Shown here: piece by piece, positions 35,963 to 45,279 of the stretch
How the letters are laid out: the number at the start of each line of letters is the position of its first letter
Position numbering within the stretch: the stretch's first letter is position 1
Source of the DNA: Paludisphaera borealis
Lineage (GTDB): Bacteria; Planctomycetota; Planctomycetia; Isosphaerales; Isosphaeraceae
Assembly: GCF_001956985.1 (NCBI RefSeq)
Contig: NZ_CP019082.1
Span: forward strand, 5,642,001-5,706,000
Direction: 5' to 3'
DNA: 64,000 nucleotides
Program-made: the position numbers and the translations under genes
The notes under the pieces: model-generated
Seen by the model: only the letters and a program-made list of their open reading frames with translations
Database searches by the model: none
Told to the model about the DNA's origin: nothing

Positions 35963-36202
35963 ATGTCCACCGCTGAGTCGATTCCTCAAACGTCGCTTGC
36001 CCACGAGGTGGAGTGCCACGTTCGCCAATACACGCAGGGGAGGATCCGCAACCTGGTTGTGGAGGAAGACAAGGGAGGGCTCGTGATGGTGAGCGGCGAA
36101 GTCCGCACCTGGCACGCCAAGCAGCTCGCGCTTCAGGGGGCCCTGGAGCTGCTTTCGGGCGATCAGTTCCGCGAGCGGATCACGGTGATCCGCTCGACCT
36201 GA
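35963..36202 (+). CDS. Small BON-like domain protein
   Basis: A 79-residue cytoplasmic-looking protein without signal peptide or helix. The pattern GRIRNLVVEEDKGGLVMVSGEV followed by TWHAKQLALQGALELL, in pieces RNLVVEEDKGGLVMVSGEV and HAKQLALQGALEL, is the strand-turn-strand then helix order of a BON domain, which elsewhere binds membranes or phospholipids. Only one such unit is present. GGAG lies nine bases before the ATG at 35963; ATG 35948 has no site. It is convergent with the nitronate monooxygenase gene, 37 bases apart. The function is not known. Confidence 0.65.
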   Translation: MSTAESIPQTSLAHEVECHVRQYTQGRIRNLVVEEDKGGLVMVSGEVRTWHAKQLALQGALELLSGDQFRERITVIRST

Positions 36203-36239
36203 CACAAGGGGGCACGACCCGACGGGTGAGCCGTGGGGC

Positions 36240-37313
36240 TCAGCCGTTCGCGCGCCCGAGCGCCTGATCCATCTCGGAGCGGATCGCCGCGACCAGGGCC
36301 GAGGCGGGGAGCGCGCGGGCGAGCGGCGCGCCCTGGCCGGCCCACTGGGCGCCGAAACCCGTCTCGCCGGCGGCCTTGGCGGCGGCGTTGAGCGCCTTGG
36401 CGGCGTCGTAGGCGATCGGATAGTCCGGGACCGCGCTGGGCTCGGCCTCCGCGCCGAGGGCCGTGATCCGGTTGGCGAGACATCGCGCCGGCCGGCCCGA
36501 GATCGCCGCCGTCATGACGGTGTGCTCCGCGCCAGCGCCCTGGAGCGCGGCTCGATAACCCGCGTCGGCCGCCGACTCCGGGCAGGCGACGAAGGCCGTC
36601 CCCAACTGCGCCGCGCTCGCCCCCAGGAGCATGCAGGCGGCGACCCCGGCCCCGTCCATGATCCCGCCGGCCGCGATGACGGGGACGTCGAGATTGCGAA
36701 CCAGCAGTCGCGTCAGGGCGATCGTCCCGAGGCGGTCGTCGGGGGCGTCGGGGTCGAAGACGCCGCGATGGCCCCCCGCTTCGTAGCCTTGCGCCACAAT
36801 CGCGTCGATCCCGGCGTCGGCGATCGCCCGCGCTTCGGCCAGGCTCGTGGCCGTCGCGAATAGGACCACGCCCGCCGCGCGCAACGCGGCGATGCGGTCG
36901 GCCGAAGGCAGGCCGAAGTGGAAGCTCACGACCTTCGGCCGTTCCTCCACGAGCACGGCGAGCATCGCGTCGTCCTCGACGAAGCTCGAATAGATCTCCC
37001 TCAGAGCGTTCGGGGGTGATGCGCCGTAGCGTGCGAAGACCGGCGCGAGCCTGGCGAGCCAGGCGGCCTCGCGCGCCTCGTCGGCGACGGCCGGACGGTT
37101 GCAGAACACGTTGACGTTGAACGGACGATCCGTCGCGGCCCGGACCTCGCGGATCATCCGACGGGCTGTCTCCGCTCCCACGGGCCCGACCCCGATCGAA
37201 CCCAACGCCCCCGCATTCGATACCGCGGCGGCCATCGCCGGCGTCGCGGTCCCCGACATCGGGGCCTGAATGATCGGCAGCTCCACGTCAATCGCCCGTA
37301 GCAACGTGTTCAA
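36240..37313 (-). CDS. Nitronate monooxygenase (NPD/2-nitropropane dioxygenase family)
   Basis: A 357-residue TIM-barrel FMN enzyme that oxidises alkyl nitronates such as propionate 3-nitronate. Motifs: the N-terminal [40 protein letters not shown], the catalytic-histidine segment [13 protein letters not shown] and the FMN phosphate loop [11 protein letters not shown] with [13 protein letters not shown]. These correspond to the class I enzyme. The likely start is TTG at 37313, seven bases after AAGGGGG; GTG nine codons later is possible but would cut the first strand. The gene has no close partner on its strand. Confidence 0.92.
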   Translation of the reverse strand: MNTLLRAIDVELPIIQAPMSGTATPAMAAAVSNAGALGSIGVGPVGAETARRMIREVRAATDRPFNVNVFCNRPAVADEAREAAWLARLAPVFARYGASPPNALREIYSSFVEDDAMLAVLVEERPKVVSFHFGLPSADRIAALRAAGVVLFATATSLAEARAIADAGIDAIVAQGYEAGGHRGVFDPDAPDDRLGTIALTRLLVRNLDVPVIAAGGIMDGAGVAACMLLGASAAQLGTAFVACPESAADAGYRAALQGAGAEHTVMTAAISGRPARCLANRITALGAEAEPSAVPDYPIAYDAAKALNAAAKAAGETGFGAQWAGQGAPLARALPASALVAAIRSEMDQALGRANG

Positions 37314-37469
37314 GCCTCGGCCCCCTTGAAATCCAGGTCGAATTCATCGAGATCACCACTTTACCCGAACCACAAGAAAGAGCGGGACGGCGTGTGTAGC
37401 TTCGTCGCATTATCGTATCGGCAAACCTTTCCCTCTCCCGGGGAGAGAAGGATTCTCGCGACGACTGCT

Positions 37470-38087
37470 CTAGAACCGCGCGCCAGACCTCGGCTTGGTT
37501 TCAGGCTGGGCCTCGGCCTCGGGGAGCTTGGCGGCGACGACCCGGAACTTGACGGATTCGGTCACGGTCACGGTCGCGGGTTTCGCGTTGAGGTCTTTGA
37601 GGATCATGTCGTACTCGTACTCGCCGGGGGGGAGGCCCTTGAGCGAGAACGTGTTGCGGATGTAGATCTCGTCGGGCGGGATGTCGCTCTTGGCTTCGTA
37701 GTCGAGGAGTTTCGCCTTCCGCAGCAACACCTTCTTCTGGCCGAGTCGACGCACCTGGCCGTCCTGCATGAGGTGAGCGACGTACTCGTCGCCCTGGCGC
37801 ACGACCTTGTGGCCCTTCGGTCGGTAGTAGACCAGCAACTTCTCATCGCTGGTCAGCTCCGCGTCGGGCAACGTCTCGTAATCCTCGTAGCCCTCGATCG
37901 ACTTGCAGACCACGGGCGCGAGGATGCGAAGCCCCAGCGGTTTCTTCGCCGACGACTTGGGCGCGGGCTGCGGGGCAGGGGAGGACTCGGGCACCTCTTG
38001 AGCGTCGACCGAGCCCGACGGCATGGCCGACCCAGCCGCGACGAAGAGGAATCCCGACAGGCTCAGCCGGCGCAAGAGGTGTCGCAT
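37470..38087 (-). CDS. Secreted protein of unknown function
   Basis: A 205-residue protein with an N-terminal signal (MRHLLRRLSLSGFLFVAAGS), a Pro/Ser-rich linker to about residue 55, and one domain with LVYYRPKGHKVV, VAHLMQDGQVRRLGQKKVLL and GLPPGEYEYDMILKDLN, which looks like an all-beta fold. A short Glu/Pro-rich tail follows. No enzyme motif is present and I do not recognise the family. The start is uncertain: ATG 38087 gives the best signal peptide but a weak ribosome site; TTG 38129 is the alternative. Confidence 0.68.
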   Translation of the reverse strand: MRHLLRRLSLSGFLFVAAGSAMPSGSVDAQEVPESSPAPQPAPKSSAKKPLGLRILAPVVCKSIEGYEDYETLPDAELTSDEKLLVYYRPKGHKVVRQGDEYVAHLMQDGQVRRLGQKKVLLRKAKLLDYEAKSDIPPDEIYIRNTFSLKGLPPGEYEYDMILKDLNAKPATVTVTESVKFRVVAAKLPEAEAQPETKPRSGARF

Positions 38088-38348
38088 ATTCGTGAGCGCT
38101 CGAATGAGGAACGGACGATGAATCGTCAATTCTCAAACTAACCAACGCCGGGAATCCCCGTCAAACCCGACGCGCGGCGACCCTCCTCCATCGATGTTCG
38201 ACGGTGGAGGATGCGGGATCTGGTTCGGTCGCGTGGCCCTGGGAAGATTCGCGGTCTCGGGAAGCGGGATGAGACGTAAGAAGGGCGCGGTGGGGAGATG
38301 GGAGGAAGTGGAGAAAGAGGAAGACCAACAGCCCGAGGCGGACCGATG

Positions 38349-38384
38349 AAAAAAGCGGCGACCCCTGGATTGGGCCGCCGCTTT
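38349..38384 (-). terminator. Rho-independent terminator of the PEP-CTERM gene
   Basis: A nine-base stem, AAAGCGGCG with CGCCGCTTT, 45 bases beyond the stop of the downstream-reading PEP-CTERM gene. On the minus strand it ends in a run of six T. The rest of the gap 38088-38428 shows no gene. Confidence 0.8.
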
Positions 38385-38428
38385 GCGCAGGGAAGCGTTT
38401 TATGCCTTCATGCTTATCGAATCACACT

Positions 38429-39316
38429 TCAGACCTTCGCACGCTTCTTGGAGCGTACGCGCCAGGCGATGCCGCCGGACATGAGCGTCCAGGCCAGGAT
38501 CGTGGTAGGTTCCGGGGTTTCTTGCGGAGCCAGTCTGGGGACTTTGTACGAGATATGAGACTCGCCGGCGACGCCGTCGATGCCCGAGCCCGCGTACATC
38601 TCGATCCAGAACGGCTTCGTCGGGTCGAAGACCTTGCTGAAGTTCTTGATCGCGAACTCAAGCTGGGGATGAGCGGGCGAAGGGTCGTAGGCCAGGTTGC
38701 CGGTGAGGGAATCGCTGGTCGTCCCCATCAGGCTCTTGCCGAACATGTAGCCCAGGCCGGAATCCGACCGGGTTGTGTCGACCGTCGAGATGTTGAAGCC
38801 GTCGGTGCCCGGGCCGTTCTTCGACTTGTCGGCCGGGACGCCGGCGATCATCACAGGCGAGCCGGGTTGGTCGACATTGACGGGGTCGGTTCGCGAGAAC
38901 ATGACCGCGACCGACTTGTCGCTGTTGGCGTTGCCGTAACCCAGATGGGACGGGTCGTAGGTCTCGGGCGTGCCCGCGGGGTTGCCGTTGGCCTGGCCGA
39001 ACGGGGCGATGACGCCATTGGGGTTCGCCCAGTTGTTGATGCCGACGTAGAGGACGTCGTTCTTCTGATCCCAACTGAAGCGGATGTCCTTCACGCTCCA
39101 GCCGGAAACCCACTTGTTATCGGTGATCCACTGCGATTGGCCGATGTCGTTGGGGTTCGCGTTGACCGGAACGATCTGGGTGGACTCATCGCTCTGGGGG
39201 AAATCGGTTTCAACGTTGCCAGTGAAGTTGATGCCACTGGCCCGGCTCGTGGAGGAACCGATTCCGATCAGCACAATGAGTGCGAGGCTCCACGGGCCAA
39301 GGCGACGGTAAACCAT
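38429..39316 (-). CDS. PEP-CTERM extracellular protein
   Basis: A 295-residue exported protein: signal peptide MVYRRLGPWSLALIVLIGIG, one beta-rich domain of about 225 residues beginning GINFTGNVETDFP, and a PEP-CTERM sorting tail with TPEPTTI, a hydrophobic stretch and the basic end RSKKRAKV. The tail is recognised by exosortase, which is not in this window. The domain is homologous to that of the divergent neighbour at 39593 (shared FTGNV..DFP, AHPxLE..I.NF and AGSxxDG). AAGGAG precedes the ATG at 39316. A terminator follows the gene. The ligand or structural role is unknown. Confidence 0.88.
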   Translation of the reverse strand: MVYRRLGPWSLALIVLIGIGSSTSRASGINFTGNVETDFPQSDESTQIVPVNANPNDIGQSQWITDNKWVSGWSVKDIRFSWDQKNDVLYVGINNWANPNGVIAPFGQANGNPAGTPETYDPSHLGYGNANSDKSVAVMFSRTDPVNVDQPGSPVMIAGVPADKSKNGPGTDGFNISTVDTTRSDSGLGYMFGKSLMGTTSDSLTGNLAYDPSPAHPQLEFAIKNFSKVFDPTKPFWIEMYAGSGIDGVAGESHISYKVPRLAPQETPEPTTILAWTLMSGGIAWRVRSKKRAKV

Positions 39317-39592
39317 GACGAGACTCCTTCCACGTATGGTCAATTCGTCCCGCGGAAGCCGAGTTGGGCGTGACGCGGAATTGCGTCAGCCGGGACGATC
39401 TATGCCAGGCGTTCAAGCGACCTCGGGCGAGTCGAGCAAACCATTGCTCCTCCCGACGGCCAAGATGACAGATCGATTCGATGCTTACCGCCGGTCCGAA
39501 TGACCCCCGGCCTCACCAGGGATCGTTCGGGATCGGCCCACCACGATCTCCCCTTCCAGGGAGAGGACCCCGCTAGAAAGGACGATGGCGCG

Positions 39593-41185
39593 ATGTCGCT
39601 ATTCGCAAGACTGCTGCAAGCTGTTGGCTCGTGGCGCCGCCGTCGCGGCAGCCTGAGGACCGTCCGCAACGCCGGCATCGCCATGGAACAGCTTGATCAT
39701 CGGCAAATGCTGAGCGTTACCTTCACGGGAAACGTCCCAATCGATTTTCCCGCTACACAAAGTCCAGGCGTCGTAATCCTGCCCGACAACGCGAACGTCC
39801 AGCATCCGGTCATCGGGAACGCGGCACTCAAGAGCCTGGTCAAGGTGTCGGGCTTCGACATCAACGGACTGCGGGTCTCCTACTCTCCGGACAACAACGG
39901 CACGCTCAGCATCGGCATCGATCAACCGCCGAGCCTGAATCATCCAGGCGCGGTGATTGCCGGTGACGCAGACAATAACGGAAACTCCGGAAGCGTCAAC
40001 CCCGCTGTGACGGCTTTAGGCCTGGGCGTTCAGGACCCGGCGACTTTCGGCGGCACCGAGTATATGGGGGTCTACCTCGACTTCTTGGGCACGGGCACGG
40101 CCCAGATCGTCGCCGGTTTCCCGCAGACGCCGCCGCCGGGGGTCGACGCCAAGGTCTTCCAGGTCGCGACGGCCAACCAGGCGGGGCCGAACGTCGCCCC
40201 GACGTTCGGGACGCCACTGCCGCAGTTCCAGGGCAACATTTACACCCAGAACGATCCGGCCCATCCCAACATGGAGCTGTCGATCATCAACTTCGACACG
40301 CTCTACCAGACGATCACCGGCGAGCCGATCGCGCCGACGGCGGTGTTCAACGTCGGCGCCTTCGCGGGGTCGAGCGTCGACGGGCCGATCAGCGAGGCGT
40401 TCTTCCCGGAACAGCCCGTGCTGCTGAGCGCGGCCACGCCCCCCGTGACGCCGCCGGTGGTCTGCCCGCCGATCTCGCCGCCGATCCTGATCAACCCGCA
40501 TGAACACCGGATCATCGACAACACCCACCGCGACCTGGTCCGGGTGTACATCCAGGGGACGTCCGGCTTCGATCCCGCGACGATCGATCCTTCGACGGTC
40601 GACTTCGCCGGGGCCAAGCCGATCGCGACCTTGCCGCACCGGTTCCCCCGTAGTCCGTTCCTCGGCCAGACCTTCGTCTTCAACGCGAAGGACATCCAGG
40701 CCGATCCCGGCCTCCAGACCTTGACCTTCACGGCCAAGACGTTCGACGGCAAGGACGTGGTCTCGTCGAACCAGGTGGTCAACGTCCCGTACGCGTCGCA
40801 GCGGGCCGGCAACCGGCTGGGTTTCCTGATGAACAGGAACTCCAAGATCGACACCCAGTACACGGCCCTGCGAAAGCTGGCCGTGACCAACCCCTCGGCC
40901 ATCCTCGACCCCACCGCGGTCCCCGCGTCGTCGTCGAGCGTGAGCCTCGACGTGGCCTCGCCGAGCCTGGCCACGAACGTCAACGTCGACTACTCGCCTC
41001 AGGTCACCGCTCAAGGGACGGTCACGCCCGTCGCGGCCCCCCGCGAAGTGGTCACACTGCCGACGGCCAAGAACGCCTCGAAGCTGACCGGCAGGCTGCA
41101 CCGCACCCTCGAAGACTACCTTGCGCAATCGAACGCCCCGACCGGGGCTTCAGCGGTCCCGCTGGCCGTCGGCGGCGCGGTCTGA
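39593..41185 (+). CDS. Extracellular protein with LExR-type N-terminal motif, paralog of the PEP-CTERM neighbour
   Basis: A 530-residue protein. It lacks a standard signal peptide; instead the N-terminus has a basic region and EQLDHRQMLSVTF, a variant of the planctomycete LExR..LLS motif seen at the start of large extracellular proteins. Residues about 38-250 are homologous to the PEP-CTERM protein encoded divergently (FTGNVPIDFP, AHPNMELSIINF, AGSSVDG). Then come a Pro-rich hinge (PPVTPPVVCPPISPP), a beta-sandwich-like domain with a FVFNAKDIQADPGLQ-type strand and FDGKDVVSSNQVV, and a Ser/Val-rich tail. No PEP-CTERM tail is present. AAAGGA is about nine bases before the ATG. The shared 276-base upstream region suggests joint regulation. 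Confidence 0.8.
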   Translation: MSLFARLLQAVGSWRRRRGSLRTVRNAGIAMEQLDHRQMLSVTFTGNVPIDFPATQSPGVVILPDNANVQHPVIGNAALKSLVKVSGFDINGLRVSYSPDNNGTLSIGIDQPPSLNHPGAVIAGDADNNGNSGSVNPAVTALGLGVQDPATFGGTEYMGVYLDFLGTGTAQIVAGFPQTPPPGVDAKVFQVATANQAGPNVAPTFGTPLPQFQGNIYTQNDPAHPNMELSIINFDTLYQTITGEPIAPTAVFNVGAFAGSSVDGPISEAFFPEQPVLLSAATPPVTPPVVCPPISPPILINPHEHRIIDNTHRDLVRVYIQGTSGFDPATIDPSTVDFAGAKPIATLPHRFPRSPFLGQTFVFNAKDIQADPGLQTLTFTAKTFDGKDVVSSNQVVNVPYASQRAGNRLGFLMNRNSKIDTQYTALRKLAVTNPSAILDPTAVPASSSSVSLDVASPSLATNVNVDYSPQVTAQGTVTPVAAPREVVTLPTAKNASKLTGRLHRTLEDYLAQSNAPTGASAVPLAVGGAV

Positions 41186-41366
41186 TCGTATCGGTTCCCG
41201 CCCTCCGCGATCGACCGCATGGAAACGACCGGGGCGACACGGATTCCCAAGCCGGAACCCGTGACGCCCCGCGTCTTTACACGAGGAATCCAAAGGGTTG
41301 GCGGATTTTGGGCCCGAAACGCTACGATGGGCGCTGCGGGCCATAAGAGAACGTAGCCGAGAGAGC

Positions 41367-41636
41367 ATGAAACCAATGGCTGACTATTCGCGATATCAGA
41401 AGAAAATCATCGATCGCTACTACAAAAACTTCGACGCGATTGCGTTTCAACGCCTGTCCGAACTCGCCACCGACCTTTATCTGGCCGAGGGCAAACAGCA
41501 AGACAAGCTCTGGAAGCGCGTCGAGGAAGCCCTCACCAAACTCGAGTTTCCTGAATCTCGGATCGCCCACCTGCTGGACAAACGCGACCCTCAGCTCCTC
41601 GTGGCCATTCTCAAGGAACTCGACCAAAAGGCCTGA
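41367..41636 (+). CDS. Small conserved-type protein of unknown function
   Basis: An 89-residue, highly charged, probably helical protein (YSRYQKKIIDRYYKNFD, then LYLAEGKQQDKLWKRVEEAL and DKRDPQLLVAILKELD). No signal peptide, metal motif or membrane segment. GAGAGAG directly precedes ATG 41367; ATG 41376 is an alternative three codons in. Codon use and the good ribosome site suggest a real gene. I do not know its family or role, and it stands alone on its strand. Confidence 0.68.
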   Translation: MKPMADYSRYQKKIIDRYYKNFDAIAFQRLSELATDLYLAEGKQQDKLWKRVEEALTKLEFPESRIAHLLDKRDPQLLVAILKELDQKA

Positions 41637-42225
41637 ATTCCTTCGTTCAGAGCCTTCCCCCACGACGATCGCGACCTAGAATTCATCTGGGCGAATCGGT
41701 GGAGACGGACGCACACGTTCTGAATCGAGCGTCCCGAGCCTAACAAGTCGAGGAGATCCTCGATTCCTCGATCCTTCGCCCCCGAAGTGTCGTAGAATGA
41801 TCGAGGCGGGTCCAAGCGGATTTGTGCGTTCTTCCCGTTCTCATCCGGGTCGCGTCAGGGCGCTGAAGTCGAGCCGCTCAGGGGGATGCGTTGCTGATAG
41901 GTGCATCCTGGTGCACTTTCCTTCAGCCAGGTACGAGCCAACTTAGACGGGTGACGGGGTCGGTGTTGAATTCGTAAAGCTATTGAGAATCGCGATTACG
42001 GTGCCGTTAGTGCGGGATTTCTTCTTACGCCATGTTTTGCGTTTTATAGATGACTTGACGCCGAAAGCCATGTTTCGTACATTTTCGGGTATCCGTGCTA
42101 TGCTAATTTGAGACAATCAGCGTTGGGTCGATGCAGCCCTGCGTGGCGTTGCCTTGCCTTTGTTTGCGTTCTATCGTGCGATCGGGATCGATTCCATCTC
42201 GAGACCTCAGCGGCGAGGATGAACC
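41637..42225. other. Long leader region of the XRE gene with a structured segment
   Basis: 589 bases without a gene. It holds a possible nested hairpin at 41862-41927 (outer arms GCTGAAG/CTTCAGC, inner arms GGATGC/GCATCC), an AT-rich stretch from about 41990 to 42115, and a well-formed promoter at 42055-42083. No open frame has a ribosome site. The nested hairpin has no known counterpart that I can name. Confidence 0.45.
42055..42083 (+). promoter_or_regulatory. Strong sigma-70-type promoter for the XRE regulator
   Basis: TTGACG, a 17-base spacer and TACATT. Transcription would start near 42090, giving a leader of about 135 bases before the ATG at 42226. Confidence 0.6.
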
Positions 42226-42762
42226 ATGATTTCTTTGGCTCAGCGCGTTCGAGATTTCCGATACTCCAAGGGATGGGGGCCTGACGAACTCGCCAACCGC
42301 GCGGAGATCTCGCGCACGGCGTTGTACCAGATTGAAAGCGGCAAAACCGGATTGCCACGAGCGGGCACGCTGAGACGGATCGCGGTGGCTCTCGACGTCT
42401 CGATGGACGAGCTGCTGGGAGACGACGACGACGCGGCCGCGGTTCGCGCCGGCTCCGAGCCGGCCCGGCCGGCTTCGCACTCTCGGGAGATCCGCGACTG
42501 GTTTCCGGCCGAAGGCGGACCGCTCACCCTGCCGGCCGCCGCTCTCCGAGGAATCCGCGGCTTGAGCGAAGAGCGCGAAAGCGTCCGCACGATGGAGCCG
42601 GTCGCCCGCGCGGCGGTCGCGAACCACGAAGGCGTCCTGATGCGGGAAGGGGAGCTGATGTCGAAGCTCCACGACCTCTTGCATTCGCCGGTCGGGGCGG
42701 GCGTCGCTCGCATCCTTGACGACCTGCATGGGCTGATCCCGCGGGCGCGCCATTCAGGCTGA
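42226..42762 (+). CDS. XRE-family transcriptional regulator
   Basis: A 178-residue DNA-binding protein. Residues about 4-66 form a Cro/C1-type helix-turn-helix (LAQRVRDFRYSKGWGPDELA, RAEISRTALYQIESGKT, LRRIAVALDVSMDELLG). An acidic DDDD stretch separates it from an Ala/Arg-rich C-terminal half with no recognised fold, possibly a dimerisation region (GVLMREGELMSKLHDLL). GAGGATGAACC precedes the ATG. It has its own strong promoter and a long leader. There is no neighbouring toxin or phage gene that would mark it as part of such a system; a stand-alone regulator is the best reading. Confidence 0.88.
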   Translation: MISLAQRVRDFRYSKGWGPDELANRAEISRTALYQIESGKTGLPRAGTLRRIAVALDVSMDELLGDDDDAAAVRAGSEPARPASHSREIRDWFPAEGGPLTLPAAALRGIRGLSEERESVRTMEPVARAAVANHEGVLMREGELMSKLHDLLHSPVGAGVARILDDLHGLIPRARHSG

Positions 42763-42902
42763 CCGATCCGGAATTTCGCGTCCCTTCCGCGAAATCCCCC
42801 CTCGGCGGTGATTCGTGAGGTAAATTTGCTCAAGTCGCCTCGTCGGACGGCCGGCGAGGATTTCTTGGCGGTTTCCCTTGAGCTTGCACCCTGAGGTACT
42901 TC

Positions 42903-43403
42903 ATGAATCCGCATTCGCGAGCCATCGGCCTCGCCGTGGTTCTCTCACGCGCCGCCTGGGTCCAAGGCGCGCTGGTCGTGCTGTCGGCCTTCTCCGCGAC
43001 GACGGCCTTTGGTCAATCGTTTCGGGCCGCCGGCGACGCGCCGGGCGCGGTCTGCGCCGGCCCCCCCACGCTCGGGACGTTTGAGCCGACGCCCTACATT
43101 ATGGTGGGTGGAGCGTCGCCGATCGGCGGCGGCTATTCGCCGTTGGGGATCTACGGCGACGGGTCGATGGCCCTGAGTGGCCCGTTCTCGCCAATGCGTT
43201 CGAAGTCGGCACCCGTGATGACGTACAGCCGCGGCTACGACGGCGTCGTTCGCGGTGTTCCGGGAGTTTCGTTCTCGAACCCGAATCTGCCGGCGCTGTC
43301 TCCGGTGGTCTATCCGACGCCGCGCAGCAACTACTACGCCCCGCGCGTCAACCGGACGCCCTCCTGGTGGTCGAGCGGCGTCAACTGGATCGACCAGAAC
43401 TGA
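42903..43403 (+). CDS. Secreted Gly/Pro/Ser-rich protein of unknown function
   Basis: A 166-residue protein with a longer signal region (LVVLSAFSATTAFGQS, cleavage near residue 37) and a mature part rich in Gly, Pro, Ser and Tyr (GGASPIGGGYSPLGIYGDG, SNYYAPRVNRTPSWW). It looks unstructured or fibrous and has no catalytic motif. GAGG lies six bases before the ATG, after a gap of 140 bases from the XRE gene. It could be a small envelope or matrix protein; this is a guess. Confidence 0.6.
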   Translation: MNPHSRAIGLAVVLSRAAWVQGALVVLSAFSATTAFGQSFRAAGDAPGAVCAGPPTLGTFEPTPYIMVGGASPIGGGYSPLGIYGDGSMALSGPFSPMRSKSAPVMTYSRGYDGVVRGVPGVSFSNPNLPALSPVVYPTPRSNYYAPRVNRTPSWWSSGVNWIDQN

Positions 43404-43701
43404 GCGCGGAGGGTCTCCTCAAAAGGCACGGAGCGCGGGCGAACTCGGCCCGCGCCGTGGGCTTTCTTGGACGGTCAGGTCGTCCATCGGAAAGCACCAT
43501 CGTCATGAATTCCGGCAGAGGAGACGCAGCCGTCGGCAAAGGCCGGCGGAAGTTGCGAACGTTCTCCGCTCTCGGCGGGAGGATGACGCCCGCCGATCGG
43601 CTCGGGGGCTGTCCGCCGCGCGTGACGTGCGGCGGATAAAAAAAAACACCGTGCTAGGCTAGCGCGAACGGCCTCGTTCTGGGCGTTGTAGTAAAGCTTA
43701 A
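43404..43701. other. Gap before the tRNA gene
   Basis: 298 bases with no gene. A strong GC hairpin (TCCGCCGC with GTGCGGCGGA) near 43615-43638 is followed by a run of A on the plus strand, so the U tract is on the wrong side for a terminator on either strand. A short open frame (43367-43639) has no ribosome site. Confidence 0.35.
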
Positions 43702-43790
43702 CGGAGAGGGGGGGATTCGAACCCCCGATACGGTGTTAGCCGTATAACGGTTTAGCAAACCGTCGCTATCGACCACTCAGCCACCTCTCC
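43702..43790 (-). tRNA. tRNA-Ser (anticodon GCT)
   Basis: On the minus strand the 89-base gene has the acceptor pairs GGAGAGG/CCTCTCC, the D-arm region GTGGCTGAGTGG, an anticodon arm CGGTTTGCTAAACCG with anticodon GCT at 43754-43756, a long type II variable arm (TACGG/CCGTA) as expected for serine, and the T arm GGGGGTTCGAATCCCCC. The 3' CCA is not encoded. It reads AGC/AGT codons. Confidence 0.97.
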
Positions 43791-43979
43791 TCGAACCGGG
43801 CAGGCCCTCCGGATTGGTCGTGCCGAAGGGACTCTCAAGTTACCAAAGCACCTCGCGTTCGTCAATGAAACCCTGAGGTGCGAAGGGACGCTTTCTCGAA
43901 AGTGGTTCCCGCGCCGCGTTCTCACCGCGGCCCAGAGCAGCCGCTGGCCAATTCATGCCGCCGTCGATCACGGGGCCGC

Positions 43980-45029
43980 TCAGAACGGTGCCTTGGGCGC
44001 TCTCGCGAGCCTTCCCGAGACTTCTCCCGAGAGGCTGAGGTCGTCCGGGTTCAGCACCATGACCGGGGCGTCGGGAGCGAAATTCAACTTCGCCAGATCC
44101 ATCCAGATCACGTTCGGGCTGGTGGCCAACTCGAAGAAATACCGCCTGTTCGTGAGGTCGATCACGGTCCGGTACTCGGTGTTGTAGATCCCGAATTTCC
44201 GATAGGGCGCCCCGAACGGGACCGATACGTTGCGGGCGATGGCAAGCACCGCGGCCACGGCTTCGCGGTCGTCCTTCGGCCTGGGGAGCATCGCACTGAA
44301 GTAGGCGGCTCGCTGAAACCGATCGACGGCGCTCACGTTGCCGGGCAGAGGCGTGTCGCTGCTGGGCCTGGAAAAGTCCTGCTTTCTCAGCAGAGCGAGC
44401 TGCTCCTCGTACGTCGGGTCGTTGGTCATGATCTTGTAGTCGCGGCCGTGATGGACAACTCGCTTGCCGTCGACGAATTCGATCACCGCGGAGTCTCCGC
44501 CGGCGTCCTCGATGGCCAGATGCACCGAGGCCTTATGTCCGCGCGCCTCGATCATCACCACCTGGACGGCGTTAAGCGATTCGAGCGCCTCGGTCACGGT
44601 GGCGGCGTTGTCGAGCAGGTACTGCGCCCAGAGACCGGCGTGCAAGCCGGGCTTGGAGGCATCGCGCGGGCCGAAGTTCGTAGCCTGGAGGTAGAGCATA
44701 TGGGCCGACAGTCCGCGCTCGTTCACTCCGTCGGCCGTGCCGATACCATAGATGGTGGTCGCCAGGCTGCCGTACTTGGACGTCCACTTCATCGGGTTGT
44801 CCTCGACCACGTCGACCGACCCCAGCCGGCCACCGTCGCGCTTCAGGCCGCGCGGGAAGACCGTCAGGATCGGCTCCGTCGATTCGGGCCAATCCATGGT
44901 GCGGGCGACGACGACGGCCAGGCCGTTGTCATTCCACAGGATGCGGGAACAGGACTCGGCGACAGGAACCGCGGCGGCCGTCGCCAGGACGACGACGCAG
45001 CTCATCAGTAGGTAGCGCACCATACGCAT
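43980..45029 (-). CDS. Choloylglycine-hydrolase-family (linear amide C-N hydrolase) protein, exported
   Basis: A 349-residue Ntn-type hydrolase with signal peptide (MVRYLLMSCVVVLATAAA). Removal of the signal and pro-residues exposes the nucleophile cysteine in ESCSRILWND (Cys27). Other family features: VVARTMDWPES with the conserved Arg and Asp, YGIGTADGVNERGLSAHML, MIEARGHKASVHLAIED and the block IMTNDPTYEEQL containing the catalytic asparagine. Relatives include bile-salt hydrolase, penicillin V acylase and N-acyl-homoserine lactone acylases; planctomycete members are exported and of unknown substrate. GAAGGG precedes the start. It is the gene following tRNA-Ser, on the same strand, without evident partners. 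Confidence 0.88.
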   Translation of the reverse strand: MRMVRYLLMSCVVVLATAAAVPVAESCSRILWNDNGLAVVVARTMDWPESTEPILTVFPRGLKRDGGRLGSVDVVEDNPMKWTSKYGSLATTIYGIGTADGVNERGLSAHMLYLQATNFGPRDASKPGLHAGLWAQYLLDNAATVTEALESLNAVQVVMIEARGHKASVHLAIEDAGGDSAVIEFVDGKRVVHHGRDYKIMTNDPTYEEQLALLRKQDFSRPSSDTPLPGNVSAVDRFQRAAYFSAMLPRPKDDREAVAAVLAIARNVSVPFGAPYRKFGIYNTEYRTVIDLTNRRYFFELATSPNVIWMDLAKLNFAPDAPVMVLNPDDLSLSGEVSGRLARAPKAPF

Positions 45030-45279
45030 GGAATTCCCTTCTCAGGAGGCGGCCGACGGATCGGAATCGGTCGACCAGCCGTGCTCTACGATGCGAGATT
45101 GACGCCGATTCAACGAAACCGTAGTACCCTGGCGACTCCGTTGCAAGTCGCGATCGGCGAGCCGCTGAGCCTTCGCCTGGATCCGCCGCGAGGCCGGATG
45201 GTTTCGACAGGGCTTCTTGACGAAGTAATCAGTTGGTAAAGTCGTCACTTTACGCCAGCCTCGCGGTGGAGAGACACGG

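Noticed and set aside
43610-43655. Hairpin followed by a run of A as terminator
   Set aside because: The A run is 3' of the hairpin on the plus strand, and on the minus strand the T run comes before the hairpin, so neither strand has a proper intrinsic terminator.
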